This document shows positions 13,695-21,539 of a stretch of 34,266 nucleotides of DNA, one piece after another. The notes beneath the pieces are model-generated. The model saw nothing but the letters and a program-made list of their open reading frames with translations, did not search any database and had not been told where the DNA came from. The DNA lies in NCBI GenBank assembly GCA_964529715.1, contig CAZGXI010000044.1, positions 1 through 34,266 on the forward strand, written 5' to 3'. Source of the stretch: CAZGXI01 sp964529715 (GTDB taxonomy: Bacteria; Chloroflexota; Anaerolineae; Aggregatilineales; Ch27). Position numbers and translations under genes: made by a program. Positions within the stretch are counted from its first letter, which is position 1. Each line of letters begins with the position of its first letter.

Positions 13695-15341
13695 ATGTCC
13701 CGCCACAAGCTGCTCGCATACCTGCTGGCTCTGGCGCTGCTCCCAGGGGTGATGGGCGGCGGCCCGGCTGCCGTCTTGGGGCAGGCTGAGCACCAGGCTG
13801 CCATCCTGGTTTTTACCCAAGAATTTGACGTTTTGAACCCCCTTTACACGAATATGTTTTTCTCGCTCATCACCCATCAGATTTGGAACGCCTGGGCCTG
13901 GGACTTCGACGAAACCAACACGCCGCACCCGGTGCTCGTGACCGAGATTCCCAGCCGCGAAAATGGCGGCATCTCTGAAGACGGGCGGACGATCACGCTG
14001 CGCCTGCGCGACGACCTCGTCTGGTCCGACGGCGCGCCGCTCACGTCCGCCGATTTCCTGTTCACCTACCAGATGGCTATTGATCCCAACAACGCTGTCG
14101 CTTCCAGTTATCCTTACGACCGGATCGAGAGCATCAGCGCGCCAGACGCGCGCACGGTTGTCATTACCTTCCCAGAACCGTTCGCGCCCTGGCTGGCGAC
14201 GATGTGGAAAGGCATCCTGCCGGAGCACATCCTGCGCCCGGTCTACGAGGCAGAGGGCACCCTGGATAACGCGGCATGGAATCGCTTTCCATCGGTCGGC
14301 TGCGGGCCGTATGTGCTGAGCGAGTGGGAGACGGGCAGCTTTGCCCGCTTTGTGGTCAATGAAAACTACTGGCTGGACCGCCCGCTTATCGACGAGATCG
14401 TGACCCTGTTCGTGCCGGATGACGCCAGCCAGGTGGCGGCGCTTCAGGCCGGCGACGGCGACGTGGGCGCGTTCATCGCCTATGCCGACATCCCACCGCT
14501 TCAGGCGGCAGGCGTGCGGGTGATCGCCGTTGCCTCCGGCTATAACGAGGGCTGGTTCTTCTATCTCGACCCGGCGCAGGGCCATCCGGCGCTGCAAGAT
14601 GTGCGCGTGCGCCAGGCCATCGCCCTGGCCCTGGACCGCGACGCGCTGGTGAGGGACCTGCTGCTAGGCCTCACCGAGCCGCCGGCGACCTTCTGGCACA
14701 ACACGCCCTGGGCCGATCCGTCGATTCAGCCCTGGCCCTATGATCCTGACCGGGCGCGGGCGCTGTTGGACGAGGCGGGCTGGATCGACAGCAATGGCGA
14801 TGGCATCCGTGAGAAAGACGGTGTGGACCTGATGCTGACCTACGGCACCAGCATCCGCCAGGTCCGGCAAGACACGCAGGCGGTGGCGCAGCAGCAGTTG
14901 GCGCAGGTAGGCATCGGCCTGGACCTGCTCCAGTTCAGCGGGGACGTACTGTTCGCCGGATACAACGAGGGCGGCCCAGCAGCGACGGGCCAGCTCGATA
15001 TTTACGAGTATTCCGAAACGCCCAACTTCCCCGACCCCGACGCGGCTTACTGGCTGTGCAGCGAGATTCCCACGACAGAATCGCCCAACGGTCTTAACTG
15101 GCAGGCCCTCTGCGACGAAGAGCTAGACGCGCTGTTCCGTCTTCAGGCAACACAGGCCGACTTCGCCGAGCGCCAGCAGACGTTCTTCCAGATCGGGCAG
15201 ATCATGCACGACCGGATGTATTGGCTGGGGCTGTGGTACGACCCAGACATCTGGGCCGTCGGCCCACGCCTGGAAAACGTCCTGATCGGGGGCGTGACGC
15301 CGTTCTTCAACATCCGCGAGTGGGTCTTGAACCCCTCCTGA
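13695..15341 (+). CDS. Extracellular solute-binding protein, family 5 (peptide/nickel ABC type)
   Basis: A 548-residue secreted receptor. The signal peptide (1-29) is Sec type ending A-V-L-G-Q-A with no lipobox Cys, which is less usual for this family in this group. The mature part has the SBP_bac_5 layout: F-D-V-L-N-P-L-Y near 45, L-R-D-D-L-V-W-S-D-G-A-P-L-T-S-A-D-F near 105-120 (the family signature), V-R-Q-A-I-A-L-A-L-D-R-D near 305 and P-Y-D-P-D-R-A-R-A-L-L-D-E-A-G near 345. It captures oligopeptides or similar solutes for an ABC importer, but no permease or ATPase gene is next to it, so it is an orphan here. GAGGAGGAG lies just upstream of the ATG at 13695. The neighbours give no clue to the ligand. 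Confidence 0.92.
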   Translation: MSRHKLLAYLLALALLPGVMGGGPAAVLGQAEHQAAILVFTQEFDVLNPLYTNMFFSLITHQIWNAWAWDFDETNTPHPVLVTEIPSRENGGISEDGRTITLRLRDDLVWSDGAPLTSADFLFTYQMAIDPNNAVASSYPYDRIESISAPDARTVVITFPEPFAPWLATMWKGILPEHILRPVYEAEGTLDNAAWNRFPSVGCGPYVLSEWETGSFARFVVNENYWLDRPLIDEIVTLFVPDDASQVAALQAGDGDVGAFIAYADIPPLQAAGVRVIAVASGYNEGWFFYLDPAQGHPALQDVRVRQAIALALDRDALVRDLLLGLTEPPATFWHNTPWADPSIQPWPYDPDRARALLDEAGWIDSNGDGIREKDGVDLMLTYGTSIRQVRQDTQAVAQQQLAQVGIGLDLLQFSGDVLFAGYNEGGPAATGQLDIYEYSETPNFPDPDAAYWLCSEIPTTESPNGLNWQALCDEELDALFRLQATQADFAERQQTFFQIGQIMHDRMYWLGLWYDPDIWAVGPRLENVLIGGVTPFFNIREWVLNPS

Positions 15342-15354
15342 TCGGGTAGTCGGT

Positions 15355-15391
15355 TGCCCTCACCCCCTCTCCCTGAGGGAGAGGGGGAATC
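15355..15391. repeat. Family C palindromic repeat, short copy
   Basis: GCCCTCACCCCCTCTCCCTG followed by AGGGAGAGGGGGAA, 13 bases after the solute-binding protein stop. The stem CCCCCTCTCCCT/AGGGAGAGGGGG is perfect. Confidence 0.75.
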
Positions 15392-15440
15392 GCCGTGTTT
15401 AGAATCTTCTGCAAGAAACCTGCACATCGGGCCTGCCAAT

Positions 15441-15505
15441 TTCACCGCCAAGATCGCGCAGGGTTCTTCGTGAATCTTCGCGTCCTTTGCGCGCTTTGCG
15501 GTGAA
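15441..15505. repeat. Family D (CGCCAAG/CTTTGCG heptad) inverted repeat
   Basis: TTCACCGCCAAGATCGCGCA at the left and TTTGCGCGCTTTGCGGTGAA at the right form an imperfect 65-base palindrome in the gap between convergent genes. A related CGCCAAG palindrome lies inside the last gene at 34109-34176. Confidence 0.6.
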
Positions 15506-15512
15506 GCGCCGT

Positions 15513-17018
15513 TCATTCAAAATCCGGCCCGTCCAGCCGGGCTGCACATGTGGCAGTCGGCGCAACGGTGGGATCGTTGACGAAAGCGACCACGACGCTC
15601 ATCGGGCAGAGATGAGAGAAGGCCGTGCCATGCCCTAGCCCGGCGAACTCATAGACGGTGCTGCGGCTCAACGATTCGGCAGCCTGCCGCGCCCAGGACG
15701 GCGGCGTGATCGGGTCGTATTGGCCGGATAGCACCAGCGCGGGCACATCGCTCATCACTGCCGCGTTTTCGACATCGCTCAGGATTGCCGCGCCCCAATC
15801 CGCGCAAATGGCAAGCGACTGTTGGGCCGACACCGCGAATACCCGGCTCAGGCGCGCGTCAACCCCAACGGCGGCGGCAGCGATGCTTTCCGCCGTGCTG
15901 AACGGCCCCTCGTCGGCGCACTCGACCGAGTAGTACATGCCCTCGCTGGAAAAATGCGGTCCCAGCAGGTTCTGAGAGGCCAGCGCCGCAAACAGGCGCG
16001 TGTCGCCGGCATCCAGGGCGACAATGGCGTGCGGCAGCAAGGGAATGGCGTTGGTCTGGTAGAGCAGTTCAAACAGGTGCTGCACCAGTTGATCGCCGTT
16101 CAGCATCAGGGTGTAGCCGTCGCCCCGCAGCGGGTCGCGCACCGCCAGCGGGATCGGCGTCTTGTTCAGGCGGTCCACCAGCGCATAAAAGGTCGCTTCC
16201 AGGTTGGGGTAGTTCCGGCTGCAAACCCGGTCGGAGGCGCAACCCGTGAAGAGCGCATCGAAGGCGCGCGCGGCGCTGGTCGTGATGCCTTCCGGCAGAC
16301 TGACCTGCGGCGGATAGACCGAGTCTAGGATCACGCTGCGCACGCCGTCGGGATAATCGCGCAGCACGGTGAGGGCCAGCCGCGTGCCGTAGGAGACGCC
16401 GAACAGGTTCCACTCTGTATAGCCGAGGGCCAGGCGCAGGTCGTTCACATCGGCGGCGTTGGCCGCGCTGGTGTAGGCCGCCAGGTTGATGCCCTGCCCG
16501 GCCAATCGCTCGCGGCATTGGCGGGCCGCCGCCGCCCGGCGTTCGGCGCGCCCGGCGGCGCTCAGGTTCTCGCTCAGCAGGGCGTAATAGGCATCGTCCA
16601 TCTCCGGGCAGTCCAGCGACGGCTCGGAAAAGCCCGCACCGCGCTGATCGAACAGGATCACGTCGCGGGTGCGCAACAGGCGGTTCATGCTGCGGACCAG
16701 CGCGGGGGCCTGCTGCAAGGCGCTGCCGCCGGGTCCGCCGGCCAGGTAAACGACCGGATCGGGCGCGGCGTCCTGCAAGCGCGCCTTGAAGACGGCGACG
16801 GCCAGGCGGATGGTCGGGCCGTCCGACCGGCTGCGGTCCTCCGGCACGATCAGATAGCCGCACTCCATCTCCACATCCAGCGGAAACGCCGCACAGGTAA
16901 CACGCTCGAAGCGCGGAACTTCTGTCTGCGCACGGGTTGGGAAGGGCATCGTAGCGACTGCGACGAGGATCAACACCGCCAGCGCGCTGCCAGGCAGGAG
17001 TCGTTTGAGCAGAAGCAT
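15513..17018 (-). CDS. Secreted alpha/beta-hydrolase peptidase (tripeptidyl/prolyl aminopeptidase-like, S33 type)
   Basis: A 501-residue exported enzyme. The signal peptide (1-30) ends P-T-R-A-Q. The oxyanion region G-G-P-G-G-S is at 94-99 and D-Q-R-G-A-G-F-S at 124-131. The nucleophile elbow G-V-S-Y-G-T-R puts Ser at 209, with acid Asp435 in G-Q-Y-D-P-I-T-P-P and His463 in G-L-G-H-G-T. The C-terminal part matches the TAP-like domain of secreted tripeptidyl aminopeptidases. Several Cys pairs suggest extracellular disulfides. It would release N-terminal residues or short peptides from proteins outside the cell, possibly feeding uptake. The start is ATG at 17018 with AGGAGG upstream. The leader contains the palindrome CCTGTACAGG (17030-17039) overlapping the ribosome site, a possible operator. 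Confidence 0.9.
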   Translation of the reverse strand: MLLLKRLLPGSALAVLILVAVATMPFPTRAQTEVPRFERVTCAAFPLDVEMECGYLIVPEDRSRSDGPTIRLAVAVFKARLQDAAPDPVVYLAGGPGGSALQQAPALVRSMNRLLRTRDVILFDQRGAGFSEPSLDCPEMDDAYYALLSENLSAAGRAERRAAAARQCRERLAGQGINLAAYTSAANAADVNDLRLALGYTEWNLFGVSYGTRLALTVLRDYPDGVRSVILDSVYPPQVSLPEGITTSAARAFDALFTGCASDRVCSRNYPNLEATFYALVDRLNKTPIPLAVRDPLRGDGYTLMLNGDQLVQHLFELLYQTNAIPLLPHAIVALDAGDTRLFAALASQNLLGPHFSSEGMYYSVECADEGPFSTAESIAAAAVGVDARLSRVFAVSAQQSLAICADWGAAILSDVENAAVMSDVPALVLSGQYDPITPPSWARQAAESLSRSTVYEFAGLGHGTAFSHLCPMSVVVAFVNDPTVAPTATCAARLDGPDFE

Positions 17019-17048
17019 GGTTGTTTCCTCCTGTACAGGTCAGTGCCG

Positions 17049-17057
17049 ACTATACCA
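17049..17057 (-). promoter_or_regulatory. Extended -10 promoter of the secreted peptidase gene
   Basis: Minus strand TGG-TATAGT: TATAGT at 17049-17054 preceded by TG. No good -35 is seen. The predicted start falls beside the palindrome CCTGTACAGG at 17030-17039. Confidence 0.45.
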
Positions 17058-17137
17058 TACGCGCGCCCGACTCCCCACTGCGCCCGCTGCACGGCGCATT
17101 GCGGCTCAGGTATATCAGGTATATAGGTAGCTGAGTC

Positions 17138-17167
17138 TTGTCGGCGAGACGGCGGGTGTGCTACAGT
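17138..17167 (+). promoter_or_regulatory. Candidate promoter of the FAD-subunit gene
   Basis: TTGTCG (17138-17143), 18 bases, TACAGT (17162-17167), about 40 bases before the ATG at 17208. Just upstream, CAGGTATAT occurs twice in tandem with a partial third (17107-17128). Confidence 0.4.
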
Positions 17168-17207
17168 TGAATCAGGATTCGCCGCCACCAACCCGGATTG
17201 CCACCCC

Positions 17208-18131
17208 ATGCCTCTCTGGAACGCCTACCACACCCCCCACACAGTTGAAGAAGCCCTGGCGCTGTTGGCCTCGTACCGGGGCGAAGCGCGCGTGATCGCC
17301 GGGGGAACCGACCTGATGATCGACCTGCAATACGGCGACGGACACGCCCATCCCCTGGCTGCGCTGGTAGACGTGACGCGCATCCCCGACATGACGCGCA
17401 TTACGGCCAAAGACGGCTGGTGCACCGTCGGCGCGGCGGTGACGCACACGGCCATTGTCAAAACGGCCCTGCTGGAAGCGGGCGCGACCTGTCTGGTGGA
17501 AAGCTGCGGCGTGGTGGGTGGGCCACAAGTGCGCAACGTGGGCACGCTGGGCGGCAACGTGGCGCACGCCCTCCCGGCGGGCGACGGCACGACCTCGCTG
17601 GTCGCGCTGGACGCCGAGGCTGAGGTGGCGTGGGGCGACGGACGGCGGGAATGGCTGCCCATCCGCAGCCTGTTCGTCGGGCCGGGCGTCTCGGCGTTGG
17701 ATTCGCGGCGCGACGTGCTAGTGGCGTTCCGCTTCCGGCTGGCGGAGGATGGCGAGGGCAGCGCCTTCAAGCGGATCATGCGTCCGCAGGGCGTGGCCCT
17801 GCCGATTCTGGGCTGCGCGGTGTGGGTAAAGTTGGACTCGCAGCACGCCTGTTACGCCGAGGCGCGCCTCTGCATCGGGCCGGTGGCCCCTACGCCCGTG
17901 CGCGCCGCCGAGGTCGAAGCCGCCCTATGCGGCCTGCCGATCGGGACGGAAGCGGTCGAACGGGCGGTGCAGGTCGCGCGAGAGACGCTGCATCCCCGCG
18001 CCAGCAAATACCGCGCCACCGCCGCCTATCGCGCCTACATGATCGAAACGCTACTGCGCCAGGCTTTGCCGCTGGCCACCGAACGCGCCCGGACGGGCGT
18101 CGTTCACGCAGAGGGTGTGGGGTTGGGGTAA
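17208..18131 (+). CDS. FAD-binding subunit of a xanthine dehydrogenase/CO dehydrogenase-family molybdoenzyme (CoxM-like)
   Basis: A 307-residue medium subunit. The two FAD pyrophosphate motifs are clear: V-I-A-G-G-T-D-L near residues 29-36 and Q-V-R-N-V-G-T-L-G-G-N-V near 107-118. The C-terminal domain (about 190-290) has the CO_deh_flav_C fold with K-Y-R-A-T-A-A-Y-R near the end. In the trimeric enzymes this subunit passes electrons from the 2Fe-2S subunit to NAD or quinone. Neither the molybdopterin large subunit nor the iron-sulfur small subunit lies on either side, so it is an orphan here. Length is normal and all cofactor motifs are present. No clear Shine-Dalgarno sequence precedes the ATG. 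Confidence 0.9.
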   Translation: MPLWNAYHTPHTVEEALALLASYRGEARVIAGGTDLMIDLQYGDGHAHPLAALVDVTRIPDMTRITAKDGWCTVGAAVTHTAIVKTALLEAGATCLVESCGVVGGPQVRNVGTLGGNVAHALPAGDGTTSLVALDAEAEVAWGDGRREWLPIRSLFVGPGVSALDSRRDVLVAFRFRLAEDGEGSAFKRIMRPQGVALPILGCAVWVKLDSQHACYAEARLCIGPVAPTPVRAAEVEAALCGLPIGTEAVERAVQVARETLHPRASKYRATAAYRAYMIETLLRQALPLATERARTGVVHAEGVGLG

Positions 18132-18149
18132 GCGTCTCCAAGACGTTTC

Positions 18150-18178
18150 TATACAGGCAGACGGCTTCTTGTTACACT
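18150..18178 (+). promoter_or_regulatory. Promoter of the double zinc-ribbon gene
   Basis: TATACA (18150-18155), 17 bases and TACACT (18173-18178), preceded by TGT as in extended -10 sites. It lies 66 bases before the ATG at 18244. Confidence 0.5.
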
Positions 18179-18243
18179 GAAGATAGCACCCGGCAGCCTT
18201 GCCGGACACAGACAGAAACCATCTCAGGTTCGGGGGACGGCAT

Positions 18244-19518
18244 ATGTCTCAAGAGCAACTGGAACAGGCGCGGCAGTTGATCGACGCCCGGCGCTACGAC
18301 GAGGCGCGCGCCCTGCTGCGGACTTTGGGCAACGATCCGACGGCGCGGGAATGGCTGGCGCGGCTGGACGAAATCGCGCCGGACGCCACGCCGCACGTCA
18401 GGCCGAGGGGCGCGGCAGCCACGCGGCGCACCGGCCCTCCCCCTGAACCCGACCCAGGGGCGCGCATCCAGCAGTTAGGCGTCTACGAGATGCAGTGGGA
18501 CTGCAAGTTCTGCGGCACCACCAAACTGCTCGGCAAGACACACCGCTTTTGCCCCAACTGCGGCGCGGCGCAGGACCCCAACACGCGCTATTTCCCTTCC
18601 GACGCGGAAAAGGTCGCCGTGCAGGACCATGTGTACGTCGGCGCGGATGTGACCTGCGGCGCGTGCGGCGCGCTCAACAGCGGCAATGCGCAGTTCTGCA
18701 TCCAGTGCGGCGCGCCGCTGACCGACGCGGCCCGCGCTAAAGTGCTGGCCGACCAGACCCGCGCCGCCGGGGAGCAGTTCGAGTCCAGCGGCCCGCGCGA
18801 TGTGGTGAAAGAGCAGTTCGAGGCCGAGATGCAGCGCGTGGGCGTGATGCCGACGCCAGGGGCGACGGGCGTGTCGGCCCGCCAGAAAGCAATGCTGGTC
18901 CTCGGCGCGCTGGCGGTGGTGTTTTTGTGCGTGGCGGCGATCTTCATTTTCACCCGCACGCGCGAGGCGTCCGTCGCCGTGACGGGCCACACCTGGGAAT
19001 GGTCCGTCCAGATCGAAGCCTACGGCCCGCACGGCGAAAGCGCCTGGTGCGACCAGATGCCCGGTGGGGCATATAACATCTCGCGGCGCGAAGAAGTGCG
19101 CTCCTACCGCCAGGTGCCCGACGGCGAGGAATGCTCTGTGCGGCGCATCGACAACGGCGATGGCACCTACCGCGAGCAGGAGGAATGCCGCACGCGCTAC
19201 CGCGACGAGCCAGTTTACGATACCCGCTGCTATTACACCATCGACCGCTGGAGCTACGCGCGCACGGCAACGGCCAGCGGCAGCCTGTCGGACCCACCGC
19301 ACCGCCCCACGTTGAACCTGGCCTCCAACGAGCGCGAGGCAGGCAGCGAACAGCGGTACACGGTTCACCTGCGCGAAACCGATGGCGAAGCCACCTACGA
19401 CTGCGTCTTCGCCACGCCGGAGCAATGGCAGCGCATGGCGGTGGGATCGCGCTGGACAATAGACGTGGGGGCGGTACTGGGCAACGCTAACTGCGATTCG
19501 CTGAAGCCGGTGGGGTAA
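18244..19518 (+). CDS. Double zinc-ribbon membrane protein with N-terminal TPR-like helices
   Basis: A 424-residue protein. Residues 1-45 look like one TPR-type helical hairpin (Q-L-I-D-A-R-R-Y-D-E-A-R-A-L-L). Two zinc ribbons follow: Cys 87, 90, 103 and 106 (W-D-C-K-F-C-G, F-C-P-N-C-G) and Cys 138, 141, 152 and 155 (T-C-G-A-C-G, F-C-I-Q-C-G). One transmembrane helix (about 210-232) leads to an outer domain of about 190 residues with W-E-W-S-V-Q-I and several Cys (C-Y-Y-T-I-D-R-W and others) that may pair as disulfides. The ribbon part is cytosolic by the positive-inside rule. Function unknown; such ribbon-TM proteins are common in Chloroflexota. The start at ATG 18244 is favoured because the promoter and a GGGGGA site lie just ahead. 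Confidence 0.75.
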   Translation: MSQEQLEQARQLIDARRYDEARALLRTLGNDPTAREWLARLDEIAPDATPHVRPRGAAATRRTGPPPEPDPGARIQQLGVYEMQWDCKFCGTTKLLGKTHRFCPNCGAAQDPNTRYFPSDAEKVAVQDHVYVGADVTCGACGALNSGNAQFCIQCGAPLTDAARAKVLADQTRAAGEQFESSGPRDVVKEQFEAEMQRVGVMPTPGATGVSARQKAMLVLGALAVVFLCVAAIFIFTRTREASVAVTGHTWEWSVQIEAYGPHGESAWCDQMPGGAYNISRREEVRSYRQVPDGEECSVRRIDNGDGTYREQEECRTRYRDEPVYDTRCYYTIDRWSYARTATASGSLSDPPHRPTLNLASNEREAGSEQRYTVHLRETDGEATYDCVFATPEQWQRMAVGSRWTIDVGAVLGNANCDSLKPVG

Positions 19519-19845
19519 GGAGCTGTCAGCATTCAGCCGCGCGTTGTGTGGATGGATCTCGCAGCAGCGATGAGATAGTAGTACCTCGCAACCGGTTGGA
19601 AGAGTGGATTGTGCCGGGAAGCTAAAACAGGCATACGGTTTCGGCGAATCGCTGATTGCTCACCCAATGTACAAGTTTCAAAAACAACCGTGTCTGCCCC
19701 GGTCGCCAGGGGTTTTGAACCCCTGGCTAAGCCCGCAAAGTCCGCTGAAGCGGACTAAAAATACAGGTCGAGATGGCGGATGTCAATTCCCTTCAGTGGA
19801 CGGGCATCCACCGCCGGGGGACTCGGACGAGGCGTAAACCGCGTC
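19519..19845. repeat. Repeat-filled intergenic region (families A, C-end and F)
   Basis: No gene in 19519-19925. It holds a family A tract (19521-19540), another GCTGATTGCTC tract at 19650, the solo outer arm CCCAATGTACAAGTTTC (near 19663, as at 3029), then CCAGGGGTTTTGAACCCCTGG (19708-19728) and AGTCCGCTGAAGCGGACT (19739-19756). A third, partly paired CCTTCAGTGGACGGGC follows. The last group is the common 'aacccctggctaa...gtccgctgaagcggact' type intergenic repeat (family F). Confidence 0.65.
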
Positions 19846-19874
19846 TAGACAGCCTGTCGCCCGTCTGGTAAAAT
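19846..19874 (+). promoter_or_regulatory. Promoter of rpsT
   Basis: TAGACA (19846-19851), 17 bases, TAAAAT (19869-19874), preceded by TGG as in extended -10 sites. Both hexamers match five of six consensus bases. It lies 52 bases before the GTG start. Confidence 0.75.
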
Positions 19875-19925
19875 CCGGCTACTATCGAGCTACCAAACAG
19901 GAATTGGACGGAAGAGGTCTTGCCT

Positions 19926-20198
19926 GTGGCGCATCATAAATCTGCCCTCAAGCGTATTCGTAGTTCTGAACGCAAGCGCATTCGCAATCGCCTGGTCAAG
20001 GTGCGCGTGCGCACGTTCGTCAAGAAGGCGCGCGCCCAGATGAGCGCCGCCCAGCCCGACACGGCGACCAGCCGCGAGGCCGTCTTGGCCGCGATCAAGG
20101 AACTGGACAAGGCCGCGACGAAGGGCGTGATCCACCGCAACAACGCCGCCCGGCGCAAGAGCCGCCTGATGAAGCAGCTGAACAAGCTCCAGGCGTAA
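19926..20198 (+). CDS. rpsT: 30S ribosomal protein S20
   Basis: A 90-residue, strongly basic, all-helical protein. It begins A-H-H-K-S-A-L-K-R-I-R after the start and ends with G-V-I-H-R-N-N-A-A-R-R-K-S-R-L, both diagnostic for S20, which binds 16S rRNA early in 30S assembly. The start is GTG at 19926 because this gives the conserved N-terminus and AGAGG lies eight bases upstream; a TTG two codons earlier would add an unneeded extension. The gene stands alone, with its own promoter and terminator, as is usual for rpsT. Confidence 0.97.
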   Translation: MAHHKSALKRIRSSERKRIRNRLVKVRVRTFVKKARAQMSAAQPDTATSREAVLAAIKELDKAATKGVIHRNNAARRKSRLMKQLNKLQA

Positions 20199-20231
20199 AG
20201 TCGCCGCGCCATTGAACGAAAAATCCTTTGG

Positions 20232-20268
20232 CAGGGACGCCGCAGTGCTGCGTCCCTGTTTGGGTTTT
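20232..20268 (+). terminator. Intrinsic terminator of rpsT
   Basis: CAGGGACG (20232-20239) pairs with CGTCCCTG (20251-20258), with an inner CGCA/TGCG pair; TTTGGGTTTT follows. A second hairpin, GCCGGGGACCTTTGTCCCCG and complement (20330-20351), lies downstream but has no T run on either strand near it. Confidence 0.75.
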
Positions 20269-20375
20269 CGGTCGGCGTATCTTCTCTCGTTGCCTGAGGA
20301 ATGCCCCGGTGGGCCAGCGCTACAACGCCGGGGACCTTTGTCCCCGGCAAGAAAAACTTCCAGCTTCAGGGTTAG

Positions 20376-21068
20376 CTACGCCCCCACTTCCAGCGGCGAA
20401 ACCAGGCGATAGCCCACCCCGCGCACAGTCGTGATCACGCGCGGGCGGCTGGGATTTTCTTCCACCAGCTCGCGCAGCCAGCGGATGTGCACATCGAGCG
20501 TGCGCGTGTCGCCCATGTAGTCTGTGTTCCAGACGGTGCGGATGAGCGTTTCCCGATCCAGAGTCGCGTTGGGATGGCGCAGGAACAGTTCTGCCAGGCT
20601 GGTCAGCTTAGGAGTCAGGCGATTTTCCTGCGCGCCGACGGTTAGCAGGCGCTTGGGAACGTTAAGGCTCAGCGCACCGACCTGGAGCACATCACCGGCT
20701 TTTTGGTCGTGGCGCTCCACGAACGGCTTGATGCGGTTGATCAGCTTGCGCCAGGTAAACGGTGGGTACAGGACCACGTCGGCAGAAGAGGGGGCGGCCT
20801 GCTCACCCGCCTCTGCCACTGGCCGGATGTGGATGATCGGCGTACCGGAGGGGAGGTGCGCCCGTAAGGCCCGACAGATTCGATCCCCGGAGATGCGCAT
20901 CGAGACGGCATCCACGACGACGACATCCGGCGTGGCGGCCTGGATCATCGCCAGGCCCTGCTTGCCGGAGTACGCCAGCAACAGGTCATAACGCTTTCGC
21001 AGGGCGGGCGCAAAAGATTTTCCATTGGCCCGTGCACTCTGGATGAGCAGGACCTTTGCCGCGTGCAT
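20376..21068 (-). CDS. OmpR/PhoB-type DNA-binding protein with degenerate receiver
   Basis: A 230-residue regulator. The C-terminal winged helix (about 140-225) is typical: L-T-P-K-L-T-S-L-A-E-L-F-L-R-H-P-N, D-R-E-T-L-I-R-T-V-W, then R-T-L-D-V-H-I-R-W-L-R and T-T-V-R-G-V-G-Y-R-L-V. The N-terminal receiver keeps Asp53 (V-V-V-V-D-A-V-S-M), but the acidic metal pair is replaced by Gln10-Ser11 and the conserved Lys is Pro102 (L-Y-P-P-F). It probably cannot be phosphorylated normally and may act constitutively or through another signal. The start is ATG at 21068 with GGGAGGT eight bases upstream; a longer frame exists but crosses the promoter. A perfect -10 lies at 21142-21147. A histidine kinase lies 5 kb away; no pairing is shown. 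Confidence 0.88.
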   Translation of the reverse strand: MHAAKVLLIQSARANGKSFAPALRKRYDLLLAYSGKQGLAMIQAATPDVVVVDAVSMRISGDRICRALRAHLPSGTPIIHIRPVAEAGEQAAPSSADVVLYPPFTWRKLINRIKPFVERHDQKAGDVLQVGALSLNVPKRLLTVGAQENRLTPKLTSLAELFLRHPNATLDRETLIRTVWNTDYMGDTRTLDVHIRWLRELVEENPSRPRVITTVRGVGYRLVSPLEVGA

Positions 21069-21141
21069 AAATGAATACCTCCCGACAATGGCGGCCAGTC
21101 TAACTACCACCAAACGCATTTTTTGGGCTGCGGTGATGGCG

Positions 21142-21169
21142 ATTATAGCCGCCCAACGGCACAGGGCAA
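21142..21169 (-). promoter_or_regulatory. Promoter of the OmpR-type regulator
   Basis: Minus strand TTGCCC (21164-21169), 16 bases, perfect TATAAT (21142-21147). The leader to the ATG is about 67 bases. Confidence 0.65.
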
Positions 21170-21539
21170 CCGGGCGCGCAAGAGGCACTTTTCAGGACTG
21201 CTGTTGTTACGCAGCCCCAAACGGCGCTGTCGGCCCGACTCCCCACCGCTAGGGGCCAAACACCCATCTCGCCCCCCACATGTGGCGGTTAAGAATTTAC
21301 AACACTTGGTGGAAAATTTTAACATTGCGATGGTCCACTCGGCAGAATCGCTTATCCCCATCGGAGCGCGATATAACCCAACCCCGTCGCCGTTTATCCC
21401 AAGAGCCACCGGCGATCAGTCGCCGGGGGTGTTAGCGCCCGGTCGCGCCAAAACATGCAGAAATTCGCGCATTGCTGCATAATGAAACCGTTACCGAAAA
21501 AGCCGGGCGGAAGTTCAAGCGAACAGCAGGCGGGGAAGT
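21170..21539. other. Intergenic region between divergent genes
   Basis: No gene is supported here. It contains an AT-rich patch (21291-21330), the hairpin CCGGCGA-TCAG-TCGCCGG (21409-21426) and a -10-like CATAAT (21478-21483) that may serve the M20 peptidase, though no good -35 accompanies it. Confidence 0.4.

Noticed and set aside
13596..14597. Long minus-strand open frame opposite the solute-binding protein
   Set aside because: It is a shadow of a GC-rich gene with clear family 5 motifs and has no start context.
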